From the NCBI RefSeq assembly GCF_017305435.1, contig NZ_JAFKIP010000002.1, positions 124,001 through 188,000 of the forward strand: a stretch of 64,000 nt of DNA. Reading direction: 5' to 3'. The notes under the pieces are model-generated. The model was given only the letters and a program-made list of their open reading frames with translations. It ran no database searches and had not been told where the DNA came from. This DNA comes from Microbacterium sp. GTDB lineage: Bacteria > Actinomycetota > Actinomycetes > Actinomycetales > Microbacteriaceae. The position numbers were made by a program, and so were the translations under genes. Below are positions 9,015 to 15,759 of this stretch, one piece after another. Position 1 is the first letter of the stretch. Each line of letters opens with the position of its first letter.

Positions 9015-10262
9015 GTGACCGTCACGACCCGCCGCCTGCTCGACCTCCGCATCGACGACCACGTCCTGACCCTGCCGCTCGTCTGGGGGGACGACGCCGA
9101 CGCACGAACGATCGATGTGCATGCGGCGGTCGTGACCCGCGAGGGCGGGGAGGACCTGCCCTACCTGCTGTTCCTCCAGGGCGGGCCGGGCTTCGAGGCG
9201 CCGCGCCCCTTCACCGCCCCCGCCGCGCCCAGCTGGCTGGGTGCTGCGCTCGAGCACTACCGGGTCGTTCTGCTCGATCAGCGCGGCACCGGGGCATCCA
9301 CCCCGTTCGGCGACGCCGACCTCGACCGCGGCGACGAGGCGATCGCCGAGTACGTCACGCACCTGCGCGCCGACGCGATCGTCGAGGATGCCGAGGCCAT
9401 CCGGCAGAGTCTGGGAGCGGCGTCCTGGAGCGTCCTCGGCCAGTCGTTCGGCGGGTTCACGATCCTGCGCTACCTCAGCGTGCACGCCGCGTCGCTCGAC
9501 GAGGTCTATATCACGGGCGGGCTGAGCGCCGTCGGCCGGCGCCCCGACGAGGTGTACGCCCTCACCTACGACAAGATGCGGGATGCCTCCGAGGCGTACT
9601 ACCGGCGCTTCCCCGAGCACCGCGACGCGATGCGGGCGCGACTCGACCTCGCGGCATCCGGGTCCCTCGTCCTCCCGGACGGGGAGGTCGTCTCGCTGTC
9701 GCGGCTCAGGTCGCTCGGCATGCTCCTCGGCACGAACGACGGGTGGCAGACCCTGCATGCGCTGCTCGAGACCGATCCGCGCTCGAACGCTTTCCATCAC
9801 GATCTCGCCGCGGCGCTGCCGTTCTCGCCGCGGAACCCGCTGTACTACCTCTTCCACGAGTCGAGCTACGCCGACGGATTCGCGACCCGCTGGGCCGCCG
9901 ACCGTGTCGAGCCGGGCGACTTCCGCGACGACCCGACGCTGCTCACGGGTGAGCACGCGCGGCGAGACTGGCTCGACACCGTGCCGGGCCTGATCCCCTG
10001 GCGGGGAGCCGCGCTGCGGATCGCCGACGTGGAGTGGACCCGCCTGTACGATGCCGACGCGCTCGCGGCGTCCGGCGCCCGCGGAGCGGCCGCCGTCTAC
10101 GTGAACGACGTGTTCGTGCCGGTCGAGTTCTCCGTGGAGACGGCGCGACTCCTCCCCGGCGTCACGCCGTGGGTCACGAGCGAGCACGAGCACAACGGCC
10201 TGCGCGCCGGCGACGTGCTCCCGCGTCTCATCGACCTCGCGCACGGTCGCCGCATCCGCTGA
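9015..10262 (+). CDS. Alpha/beta hydrolase, proline iminopeptidase-like (S33)
   Basis: Predicted cytoplasmic serine peptidase releasing N-terminal residues, often proline. 415 aa. The oxyanion segment QGGPGFEAPRPF begins near 55, DQRGTG is at 88-93, and the nucleophile elbow GQSFGG holds Ser144. The YVNDVFVPVEFS aspartate and the C-terminal SEHEHNGLRAG histidine complete a plausible triad. GTG 9015 follows TAGGCT (9003-9008) by six bases, a leaderless arrangement. No signal peptide. The gene stands alone and ends against a converging small gene. Confidence 0.9.
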   Translation: MTVTTRRLLDLRIDDHVLTLPLVWGDDADARTIDVHAAVVTREGGEDLPYLLFLQGGPGFEAPRPFTAPAAPSWLGAALEHYRVVLLDQRGTGASTPFGDADLDRGDEAIAEYVTHLRADAIVEDAEAIRQSLGAASWSVLGQSFGGFTILRYLSVHAASLDEVYITGGLSAVGRRPDEVYALTYDKMRDASEAYYRRFPEHRDAMRARLDLAASGSLVLPDGEVVSLSRLRSLGMLLGTNDGWQTLHALLETDPRSNAFHHDLAAALPFSPRNPLYYLFHESSYADGFATRWAADRVEPGDFRDDPTLLTGEHARRDWLDTVPGLIPWRGAALRIADVEWTRLYDADALAASGARGAAAVYVNDVFVPVEFSVETARLLPGVTPWVTSEHEHNGLRAGDVLPRLIDLAHGRRIR

Positions 10263-10280
10263 CGCCGCCGGCGCCCGGGG

Positions 10281-10442
10281 TCAGCGACCGAGCAGTCCGG
10301 CGAGGAAGCCGCGGGGAGCAGGGCTGTCGTGCCCGACGCAGCGGTCCGCGCGCGAGACGCCCGCCAGTGCCTCTTCGACGTGTTGGCCGCATCCGGCCCA
10401 GGTGGCCTTGCCGCAGGTACGGCACGTGGTCTTCCGGCACAT
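10281..10442 (-). CDS. Small Cys-rich protein, putative metal-binding
   Basis: 53 residues beginning MCRKTTCRTCGKATWAGCGQ. Four cysteines lie in the first 18 residues (C2, C7, C10, C18) and another at about 35, with His21 after the CGQH turn, so a small zinc-ribbon-like or redox site is likely. The start is supported by AAGGAG at the right distance. Similar short 'CxxCGK.TW.GCG.H' proteins are common and uncharacterised in actinobacteria. It lies 59 nt downstream of the CstR-like repressor on the same strand, so it may be the last gene of that sulfur-stress operon, but it may equally have its own promoter. Function unknown. Confidence 0.8.
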   Translation of the reverse strand: MCRKTTCRTCGKATWAGCGQHVEEALAGVSRADRCVGHDSPAPRGFLAGLLGR

Positions 10443-10501
10443 GATGTTCTCCTTGGATGAGGGTGATGACGGTGTGCGCGCGACGTGGCGCGTGGGACGG
10501 A

Positions 10502-10792
10502 TCAGGCGAGCGAGAGGAACAGCTTCTCCACGTCGTCGGGGGTGAGCCCTTCGGCGTCGGCGGCGGCCTCCGGGTCGACCATGCAGTCGCGCATCGCCGT
10601 CGCGATGATGGCGAACCCGGCTCGGTCGAGCGCGCTCGTCACGGCGGACAGCTGCGTGACGACGTCGCGACATGATCCGCCGCGTTCGACGGCCGCGATG
10701 ACGCCGGCGAGCTGCCCCTGCGCACGGCGCAGGCGATTCAGGATGCGCTTCTGCGTCGCGGCGCGCTCGTCGTCGGTTCCCGTGATGATCAT
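10502..10792 (-). CDS. CsoR/FrmR/CstR-family repressor (DUF156), CstR-like
   Basis: All-helical tetrameric repressor family sensing copper, formaldehyde or persulfide. 96 aa. The DNA-binding helix segment KRILNRLRRAQGQLAGV is at 15-31. The sensing cysteines are Cys41 (GGSCRDV) and Cys70 (MRDCMVD); the histidine that copper sensors carry four residues before the second cysteine is Ala66. A Cys-Cys pair without that His points to a persulfide sensor such as CstR rather than a copper sensor. It overlaps the disulfide reductase gene by four bases (ATGA) and is co-transcribed with it. The two palindromes at 12498-12534 are its likely operators. Confidence 0.9.
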   Translation of the reverse strand: MIITGTDDERAATQKRILNRLRRAQGQLAGVIAAVERGGSCRDVVTQLSAVTSALDRAGFAIIATAMRDCMVDPEAAADAEGLTPDDVEKLFLSLA

Positions 10793-12474
10793 GCGTGGAC
10801 TCCTTCGCTCGTCAGCACCTGATCGGCGTCACGGCCGAACCACTGGCGCAGTGTCTGGATGCCGCCCGAGAGCGACGTGGCCTCGATGCCGCCTCCCACG
10901 AGGATGCGGTAGGCGATGTTCGAGCGGACTCCCGCCGCGCACATCACGCGAACCGGTCGCCCGGCGGCGGCGATGCGCACCTCGTCGAGCCGTCCGCGCA
11001 GCTCCGTGTGCGGAATGTTCAGCGCCCCCGGCAGGTGACCCGATGCGAACTCGTCGGCGCGACGCACGTCGAGCACGAGCGCGTCCGCGCCGTCGGTCGC
11101 GTCTTCGGCGTACCAGAGGCGCAGCCGGCCGGCGAGCAGGTTCTCGGCGACCATGCCGATCAGATTCACTCCGTCCTTGGCCTGCCCGTACGGTGGCGCG
11201 TAGGCGAGGTCGAGGTCGATGAGATCCGCCGCGCCGAGCCCGGCACGCATCGCGGTGGCGAGCACGTCGATCCGCTTGTCGACACCGTCGTGTCCGGCCG
11301 CCTGTGCCCCGAGGAGTGCCCCGTCGTCGCCGATGTGGACGACGAGGTGCATCGCGGACGCGCCGGGGAAGTAGCCCGCGTGCTGGTTGGGATGCAGGTG
11401 GAGGGTGCGAAAGGGCACGCCTGCCGCGGCCAGATCGTCGCGGTTCGCTCCCGTCGAGGCGACGGTGATCGTCCCGATGCGCACGATCGCCGTGCCGAGC
11501 GCCGCGGGGACGGCGCGCGCTCCCGCGGCGCCGAAGATGTCGTCGGCGATGAGGCGGCCTGCGCGGTTGGCGGGCCCCGCGAGGGCGACGGGGCGACGGA
11601 TGCCGAGGGTCGCGTCCACCGAGAGCGTCGCGTCGCCCGCCGCCCAGACGCCGGCAGCCGACGTCCGGCCGCGCTCGTCGACGACGATCGCACCGCGTTC
11701 GGTGACGATCCCGGCATCCATGGCGAACGCCGTGTCGGGGCGGACGCCGACCGAGAGGATGACGATGTCGGCGGTGATGTCGCGACCGTCGGACAGCGTC
11801 ACCGTCGCCCCGGCCACGCCGGCGAGGGACGTGATCGCGGTCGCGGCGACTCCCGCGTGGACGCGGATGCCGAGCCGCTCGAGTTCGTCGGACGCGACGC
11901 GGGCGAGTTCGCGCTCGATGCGAGGCAGGACGTTCGGCGCCAGCTCCACGACGTCCACCTCGAGCCCGCGGTGGCGCATGGCCTCCGCGGCCTCGATGCC
12001 GATGTAGCCTGCGCCGAGGACCACCGCGCGGCGGGCTCCGTCGTCGACGAGCGTCCGCAGCTCGATCGCGTCGGTCACCGTGCGCAGCGTGCGCACCTGC
12101 GGGGACCCGATGCCGGGGAGAGGAGGACGCACGGCCGCCGCGCCCGGCGCGAGGACGAGCGCGTCATAGGCCAGCGTCTGGGCGCCGTCGGGGGACAGGA
12201 CGGTCAGTGTCCGCGTCGCCGTGTCGATCGCGGTGACCTCGTGGTCGATGCGCACGTCGAGGTTCAGTGCCGCGCGCAGGGACTGCGGGGTATGCAGGCG
12301 CAGATCCTCCGCGTCGTCGATCTCCGCGCTCACGTGGTAGGGAAGCCCGCAGTTGGCGAACGACACCTCCGTACCGCGCTCCAGGACGATGATCTCGGCG
12401 TCCTCACTGAGGCGCCGCGCACGCGCTGCGGCGCTCATGCCTGCGGCGACGCCTCCGACGATGATGATTCGCAT
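10789..12474 (-). CDS. FAD-dependent CoA-disulfide/persulfide reductase with C-terminal rhodanese
   Basis: Flavoprotein of the CoADR-rhodanese type, which reduces CoA disulfides or CoA-persulfide/polysulfide with NAD(P)H. 561 aa. The FAD motif IIIVGGVAAGMSAAARARR starts at residue 3; the single redox cysteine is Cys42 in SFANCGLPYHV; the NAD fold VVLGAGYIGIEAAE follows; the C-terminal rhodanese domain (about 455-561) keeps its active loop CAAGVRS with Cys512. ATG 12474 is preceded by AGGGAGAA. Linked to a CstR-like repressor, this is a sulfide/persulfide-detoxification operon transcribed leftward from the promoter at 12517-12545. Confidence 0.93.
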   Translation of the reverse strand: MRIIIVGGVAAGMSAAARARRLSEDAEIIVLERGTEVSFANCGLPYHVSAEIDDAEDLRLHTPQSLRAALNLDVRIDHEVTAIDTATRTLTVLSPDGAQTLAYDALVLAPGAAAVRPPLPGIGSPQVRTLRTVTDAIELRTLVDDGARRAVVLGAGYIGIEAAEAMRHRGLEVDVVELAPNVLPRIERELARVASDELERLGIRVHAGVAATAITSLAGVAGATVTLSDGRDITADIVILSVGVRPDTAFAMDAGIVTERGAIVVDERGRTSAAGVWAAGDATLSVDATLGIRRPVALAGPANRAGRLIADDIFGAAGARAVPAALGTAIVRIGTITVASTGANRDDLAAAGVPFRTLHLHPNQHAGYFPGASAMHLVVHIGDDGALLGAQAAGHDGVDKRIDVLATAMRAGLGAADLIDLDLAYAPPYGQAKDGVNLIGMVAENLLAGRLRLWYAEDATDGADALVLDVRRADEFASGHLPGALNIPHTELRGRLDEVRIAAAGRPVRVMCAAGVRSNIAYRILVGGGIEATSLSGGIQTLRQWFGRDADQVLTSEGVHA

Positions 12475-12497
12475 GGTTCTCCCTTTGACCGGAAATT

Positions 12498-12534
12498 TAC
12501 CCCCGGGGGTATTTGTACATTACCCCCGGGGGTA
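12498..12534 (-). promoter_or_regulatory. Paired operators for the CsoR/CstR-type repressor
   Basis: Two identical perfect 14-bp palindromes, TACCCCCGGGGGTA, at 12498-12511 and 12521-12534, 23 bp centre to centre. G/C-tract palindromes flanked by TA are the known operator type of the CsoR family. One lies between the -35 and -10 boxes and the other covers the expected transcription start, a simple repression layout. Confidence 0.88.
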
Positions 12535-12545
12535 TGCGATCGCAA
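12517..12545 (-). promoter_or_regulatory. Promoter of the persulfide-response operon
   Basis: Read on the minus strand, -35 TTGCGA (12545-12540) and -10 TAATGT (12522-12517) are separated by exactly 17 bases, placing the start near 12510 and a 36-nt leader before the ATG at 12474. The upstream palindromic operator fills the spacer. Confidence 0.7.
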
Positions 12546-12575
12546 ATGCGCCGACGCCGAGCGAGGAGAGGACCC

Positions 12576-13073
12576 TCAGGCGTCGAAGCTCAGCGAGAGC
12601 TTGCGCAGAAGGCCCGCCAGCCGCTCGCGATCGCCGCGGGAGAGGATGCCGAGGAGCTCGGCCTCGGCATCGACGAGGCGGGTGATCGCGGCATCCACGC
12701 GCGTCCTGCCGTCCTCGGTCATCGTGACCAGGACGCTCCGTCCGTCGGCCGGGTCGGCCTCGCGGCGCACGAGGCGGCGACCGACGAGCCGGTCGATGCG
12801 GTTGGTCATCGTGCCGCTGGAGACGAGCGTCTGCTGCAGGAGCTGCTTCGGGCTCAGCTGATACGGCTCGCCGGCACGGCGGAGGGCCGACAGCACGTCC
12901 CACTCCCACGGTTCGAGGTCGCTCCGGCGGAACGCCTCGCGCCGGGCGCGGTCGAGGTGCCGCGAGAGCCGGTCGACGCGGGAGAGCACTTCGAGCGGCG
13001 AGAAGTCGAGGTCGGGACGTTGCGTGCCCCACGCGTCGACGATGCGATCGACTTCGTCGTGCTCGGTGGCCAT
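12576..13073 (-). CDS. MarR-family transcriptional regulator
   Basis: Winged-helix dimeric regulator, 165 aa. The helix-turn-helix runs through LSPKQLLQQTLVSSGTMTNR (about 73-92), followed by the wing RREADPADGRSVLVTMTEDG with the conserved Asp-x-Arg, and a C-terminal dimerisation helix. No obvious ligand-binding cysteine for redox sensing. The start ATG at 13073 lies six bases from a GATAAT -10 box (13085-13080, minus strand), so it is probably leaderless. It is divergent from tRNA-Gln/glmU and upstream of, but apparently not co-transcribed with, the persulfide operon, which has its own promoter. Target genes unknown. Confidence 0.92.
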   Translation of the reverse strand: MATEHDEVDRIVDAWGTQRPDLDFSPLEVLSRVDRLSRHLDRARREAFRRSDLEPWEWDVLSALRRAGEPYQLSPKQLLQQTLVSSGTMTNRIDRLVGRRLVRREADPADGRSVLVTMTEDGRTRVDAAITRLVDAEAELLGILSRGDRERLAGLLRKLSLSFDA

Positions 13074-13141
13074 CGCACCATTATCGCGGGTGCCGGTGCG
13101 CGCCCGTGGCAGACTGGAACCCGCCCGCCGCGTGCGGGCGT

Positions 13142-13213
13142 TCCGCCGTGGTGTAACGGCAGCACGACAGCCTTTGGAGCTGTGAGGCCCAGGTTCGAAT
13201 CCTGGCGGCGGAG
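13142..13213 (+). tRNA. tRNA-Gln (anticodon TTG)
   Basis: 72 nt. Acceptor stem TCCGCCG/CGGCGGA, D arm GTG..CAC, anticodon stem ACAGC/GCTGT with loop CTTTGGA (anticodon at 13174-13176, UUG), T arm CCAGG-TTCGAAT-CCTGG, discriminator G at 13213. CCA is not encoded. A CAGACT -10-like box lies about 30 nt upstream. The glmU ATG begins two bases after the discriminator position. Confidence 0.95.
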
Positions 13214-13214
13214 C

Positions 13215-14684
13215 ATGACGAACACGACGCTCGACGAGTCGCTGGCCATCGTGATCCTCGCGGCGGGGCAGGGGACGCGCATGCGCTCATCCCTCCCCAA
13301 GGTCCTGCACCGCATCGGCGGGCGCCCGCTCGTCGGGCACGTGCTCGACACGGCGCGCGACCTCGCGCCCGCGCACGTCCTCGTCGTCGTGCGGCACGAG
13401 CGCGACCAGGTCGCCGACGCGGTGACGGGCATCTCGCCCGAGGTCGTCGTCGTCGACCAGGACGAGATCCCCGGCACGGGGCGCGCCGTCGAGGTCGCCC
13501 TCGCCGCCGTGCCCGACTTCTCCGGCGACGTGCTCGTGCTCTCCGGCGACGTGCCGCTGCTGGATGCCGGCACCCTGGCATCCCTCGTCGCCGACCACCG
13601 TGCATCGCGCGCCGTGACGACGCTCCTGTCGGCGGTCCTGCCCGACGCGACGGGGTACGGCCGGGTCATCCGCGGAACGGACGGCACGGTCGAGCGGATC
13701 GTCGAGCAGAAGGATGCCACGGCCGCCGAAGCCGCCGTCACCGAGATCAACGCGGGCGTGTACGTCTTCCAGGCGCCCGTGCTGCGCCGCCACCTCGCGC
13801 TCGTCGGAACCGACAATGCACAGCACGAGAAGTACCTCACCGACGTCATCGCGCTCGCCCGTGCCGAGGCGCTCGCCGTCACGGCCTCCCTCGTGCGCGA
13901 CGTCACGCTGACCCTCGGCGTGAACGACCGCGCCCAGCTCGCCGAAGCCGGGCGGCTGCTGAATGCCCGCACCGTCCGCCGGTGGCAGCTCGCGGGCGCG
14001 ACCATCCAGGACCCGGCGACGACGTGGATCGACGTCACCGCCGAGCTGGCGCCGGACGTCACCGTGCTGCCGAACACGCACATCCTGCGCGCGAGCGTCG
14101 TCGCGACGGGCGCCACGATCGGCCCCGACACGACGCTCGAGGACTGCGAGGTCGGCGAGAACGCCGTGGTCCGCCGCGCCGACGCGACTCTCGCCGTCAT
14201 CGGCGCGGGCGCCTCCGTCGGGCCGTTCGCCTACCTGCGCCCGGGCACGAATCTCGCCGCGGGCGGCAAGATCGGCACGTTCGTCGAGACGAAGAACGCG
14301 ACGATCGGCGAGGGCAGCAAGGTGCCCCACCTCTCCTACATCGGCGACACGACGATCGGGCGCGGCGTCAACCTCGGCGCCGGCGCCATCACCGCCAATT
14401 ACGACGACATCGCCAAGCACCGCACCGAGATCGGCGACGAGGTGCACTCCGGCTCGCACAACGTGTTCGTCGCCCCGGTTAGGATTGGTGACGGCGCCAA
14501 GACCGGCGCCGGCGCGGTGATCCGCAAGGACGTCCCGGCCGGTGCGCTCGCCTTGAGTGTCGCCCCTCAACGCAACGTCGAGGGGTGGGTCGAGAATCAC
14601 CGACCGGGAACGGCTGCGGCGGACGCCGCGGCGCGTGCCCGGTCCGCACAGGAAGCGGACGATGGGGCGCAAGAAGAAGGCTGA
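13215..14684 (+). CDS. glmU: Bifunctional UDP-N-acetylglucosamine pyrophosphorylase / glucosamine-1-phosphate N-acetyltransferase
   Basis: Makes UDP-GlcNAc for peptidoglycan: the C-terminal domain acetylates glucosamine-1-phosphate and the N-terminal domain couples it to UTP. 489 aa. The nucleotidyl-transfer motif LAAGQGTRMRSSLPKV is at 15-30; the left-handed beta-helix with GAGAITANYDD and HSGSHNVFVAPVRIG lies in the second half; the tail from about 465 is Ala-rich and acidic. ATG 13215 comes one base after tRNA-Gln, leaving no room for a normal ribosome site, so translation is probably leaderless after tRNA 3' processing. The 3' end overlaps prs by 23 bases. Runs of A/T-ending codons near 14478-14490 and 14553-14570 contrast with the rest of the gene. 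Confidence 0.95.
   Translation: MTNTTLDESLAIVILAAGQGTRMRSSLPKVLHRIGGRPLVGHVLDTARDLAPAHVLVVVRHERDQVADAVTGISPEVVVVDQDEIPGTGRAVEVALAAVPDFSGDVLVLSGDVPLLDAGTLASLVADHRASRAVTTLLSAVLPDATGYGRVIRGTDGTVERIVEQKDATAAEAAVTEINAGVYVFQAPVLRRHLALVGTDNAQHEKYLTDVIALARAEALAVTASLVRDVTLTLGVNDRAQLAEAGRLLNARTVRRWQLAGATIQDPATTWIDVTAELAPDVTVLPNTHILRASVVATGATIGPDTTLEDCEVGENAVVRRADATLAVIGAGASVGPFAYLRPGTNLAAGGKIGTFVETKNATIGEGSKVPHLSYIGDTTIGRGVNLGAGAITANYDDIAKHRTEIGDEVHSGSHNVFVAPVRIGDGAKTGAGAVIRKDVPAGALALSVAPQRNVEGWVENHRPGTAAADAAARARSAQEADDGAQEEG
14480..14485 (+). promoter_or_regulatory. Candidate internal promoter (-10) for prs inside glmU
   Basis: TAGGAT matches the TANNNT -10 boxes used elsewhere in this window and lies in four consecutive uncommon codons (GTT AGG ATT GGT). 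It would give prs a leader of about 170 nt. No good -35 element is visible. Confidence 0.4.
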
Positions 14685-15690
14685 GCAGGAGCGCGACGAC
14701 ATCGCGCCGGGCCTCGTGGTCAAGACCAAGAAGCGACTCGTCGTCGCGTCGGGCAGCTCGCACCCCGGCCTCGCTGAGGCGGTCGCGGCGCAGCTGGAGA
14801 CGGAACTCGTCCCCACCGAGCACCGCACATTCGCGTCGGGGGAGATCCTCACGCGGTTCGAGGTCTCGATCCGCGGGTGCGACATCTTCCTCATCCAGTC
14901 GTTCGGCCCGCCGGTCAACGAGTGGATGATGGAGCTGCTCATCATGCTGGATGCCGCCAAGCGCGCCTCCGCGAAGCGCATCACCGTCGTCGCGCCGTAC
15001 TATCCGTACTCCCGGCAGGACAAGAAGGGCCGCGGCCGGGAGCCGATCTCGGCCCGCCTGGTCGCCGATCTCTTCAAGACCGCCGGTGCCGACCGCGTCA
15101 TGAGCGTCGACCTGCACGCCGCGCAGATCCAGGGCTTCTTCGACGGCCCCGTCGACCACCTGTTCGCCAAGCCCGTGCTCCTCGACCATTTCGAGAAGAC
15201 CCTGTCGGCGGAGGACCGCGAGAAGCTCACGGTCGTCTCGCCCGACACGGGTCGCGTGCGGGTCGCCGACCAGTGGTCGGACTCGCTGGGCGCACCCCTC
15301 GCGATCATCCACAAGCGCCGCGACCCGAATGTCGCCAACCAGGTGACTGTCAACGAGATCGTCGGGCGCGTCGATGGGCGTGTGTGCCTCCTCGTCGACG
15401 ACATGATCGACACCGGCGGCACGATCGTGAAGGCGGCACAGGCGCTCAAGGCGCACGGAGCGGAGCGCGTCATCGTCGCGGCGACCCACGCCGTCTTCAG
15501 CGCACCCGCCGTCGAACGTCTGCAGGACAGCTCGATCGACGAGGTCGTCGTCACCGACACGCTGCCGCTGCCGGTCGAGAAGCGCTTCCCGGGCCTCACG
15601 ATCCTGCCGATCGCGCCCCTGCTCGCGCGCGCCATCAAGGAAGTCTTCGAGGACGGCTCGGTCACGAGCATGTTCAACGGCGACGCCTGA
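14662..15690 (+). CDS. prs: Ribose-phosphate pyrophosphokinase (PRPP synthetase)
   Basis: Transfers pyrophosphate from ATP to ribose-5-phosphate to make PRPP for nucleotide, histidine and tryptophan synthesis. 342 aa, about 25 longer than E. coli Prs because of an N-terminal basic extension (MGRKKKAEQERDDIAPGLV). Signatures: FASGEILTRFEVSIRG, the flexible-loop and ATP segment YYPYSRQDKKGRGREPIS, VDLHAAQIQGFF, and the PRPP loop LLVDDMIDTGGTIV. AGGAAG precedes the ATG. It overlaps glmU by 23 bases, the classic glmU-prs pair, and may also be transcribed from within glmU. Confidence 0.95.
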   Translation: MGRKKKAEQERDDIAPGLVVKTKKRLVVASGSSHPGLAEAVAAQLETELVPTEHRTFASGEILTRFEVSIRGCDIFLIQSFGPPVNEWMMELLIMLDAAKRASAKRITVVAPYYPYSRQDKKGRGREPISARLVADLFKTAGADRVMSVDLHAAQIQGFFDGPVDHLFAKPVLLDHFEKTLSAEDREKLTVVSPDTGRVRVADQWSDSLGAPLAIIHKRRDPNVANQVTVNEIVGRVDGRVCLLVDDMIDTGGTIVKAAQALKAHGAERVIVAATHAVFSAPAVERLQDSSIDEVVVTDTLPLPVEKRFPGLTILPIAPLLARAIKEVFEDGSVTSMFNGDA

Positions 15691-15759
15691 CCGGTTCTCC
15701 CGGCCATGACGCGCGGGCGTGCGGAGGTCGCGCTCGCACGGCGGGAATAGGATCGCGTC

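Noticed and set aside
10502-10792. Copper-sensing CsoR
   Set aside because: The His ligand four residues before the second cysteine is Ala, and the partner is a persulfide-type reductase rather than a copper exporter.
14492-14661. PRPP riboswitch upstream of prs
   Set aside because: None of the conserved ykkC-type sequence is present; only two short competing hairpins can be drawn.
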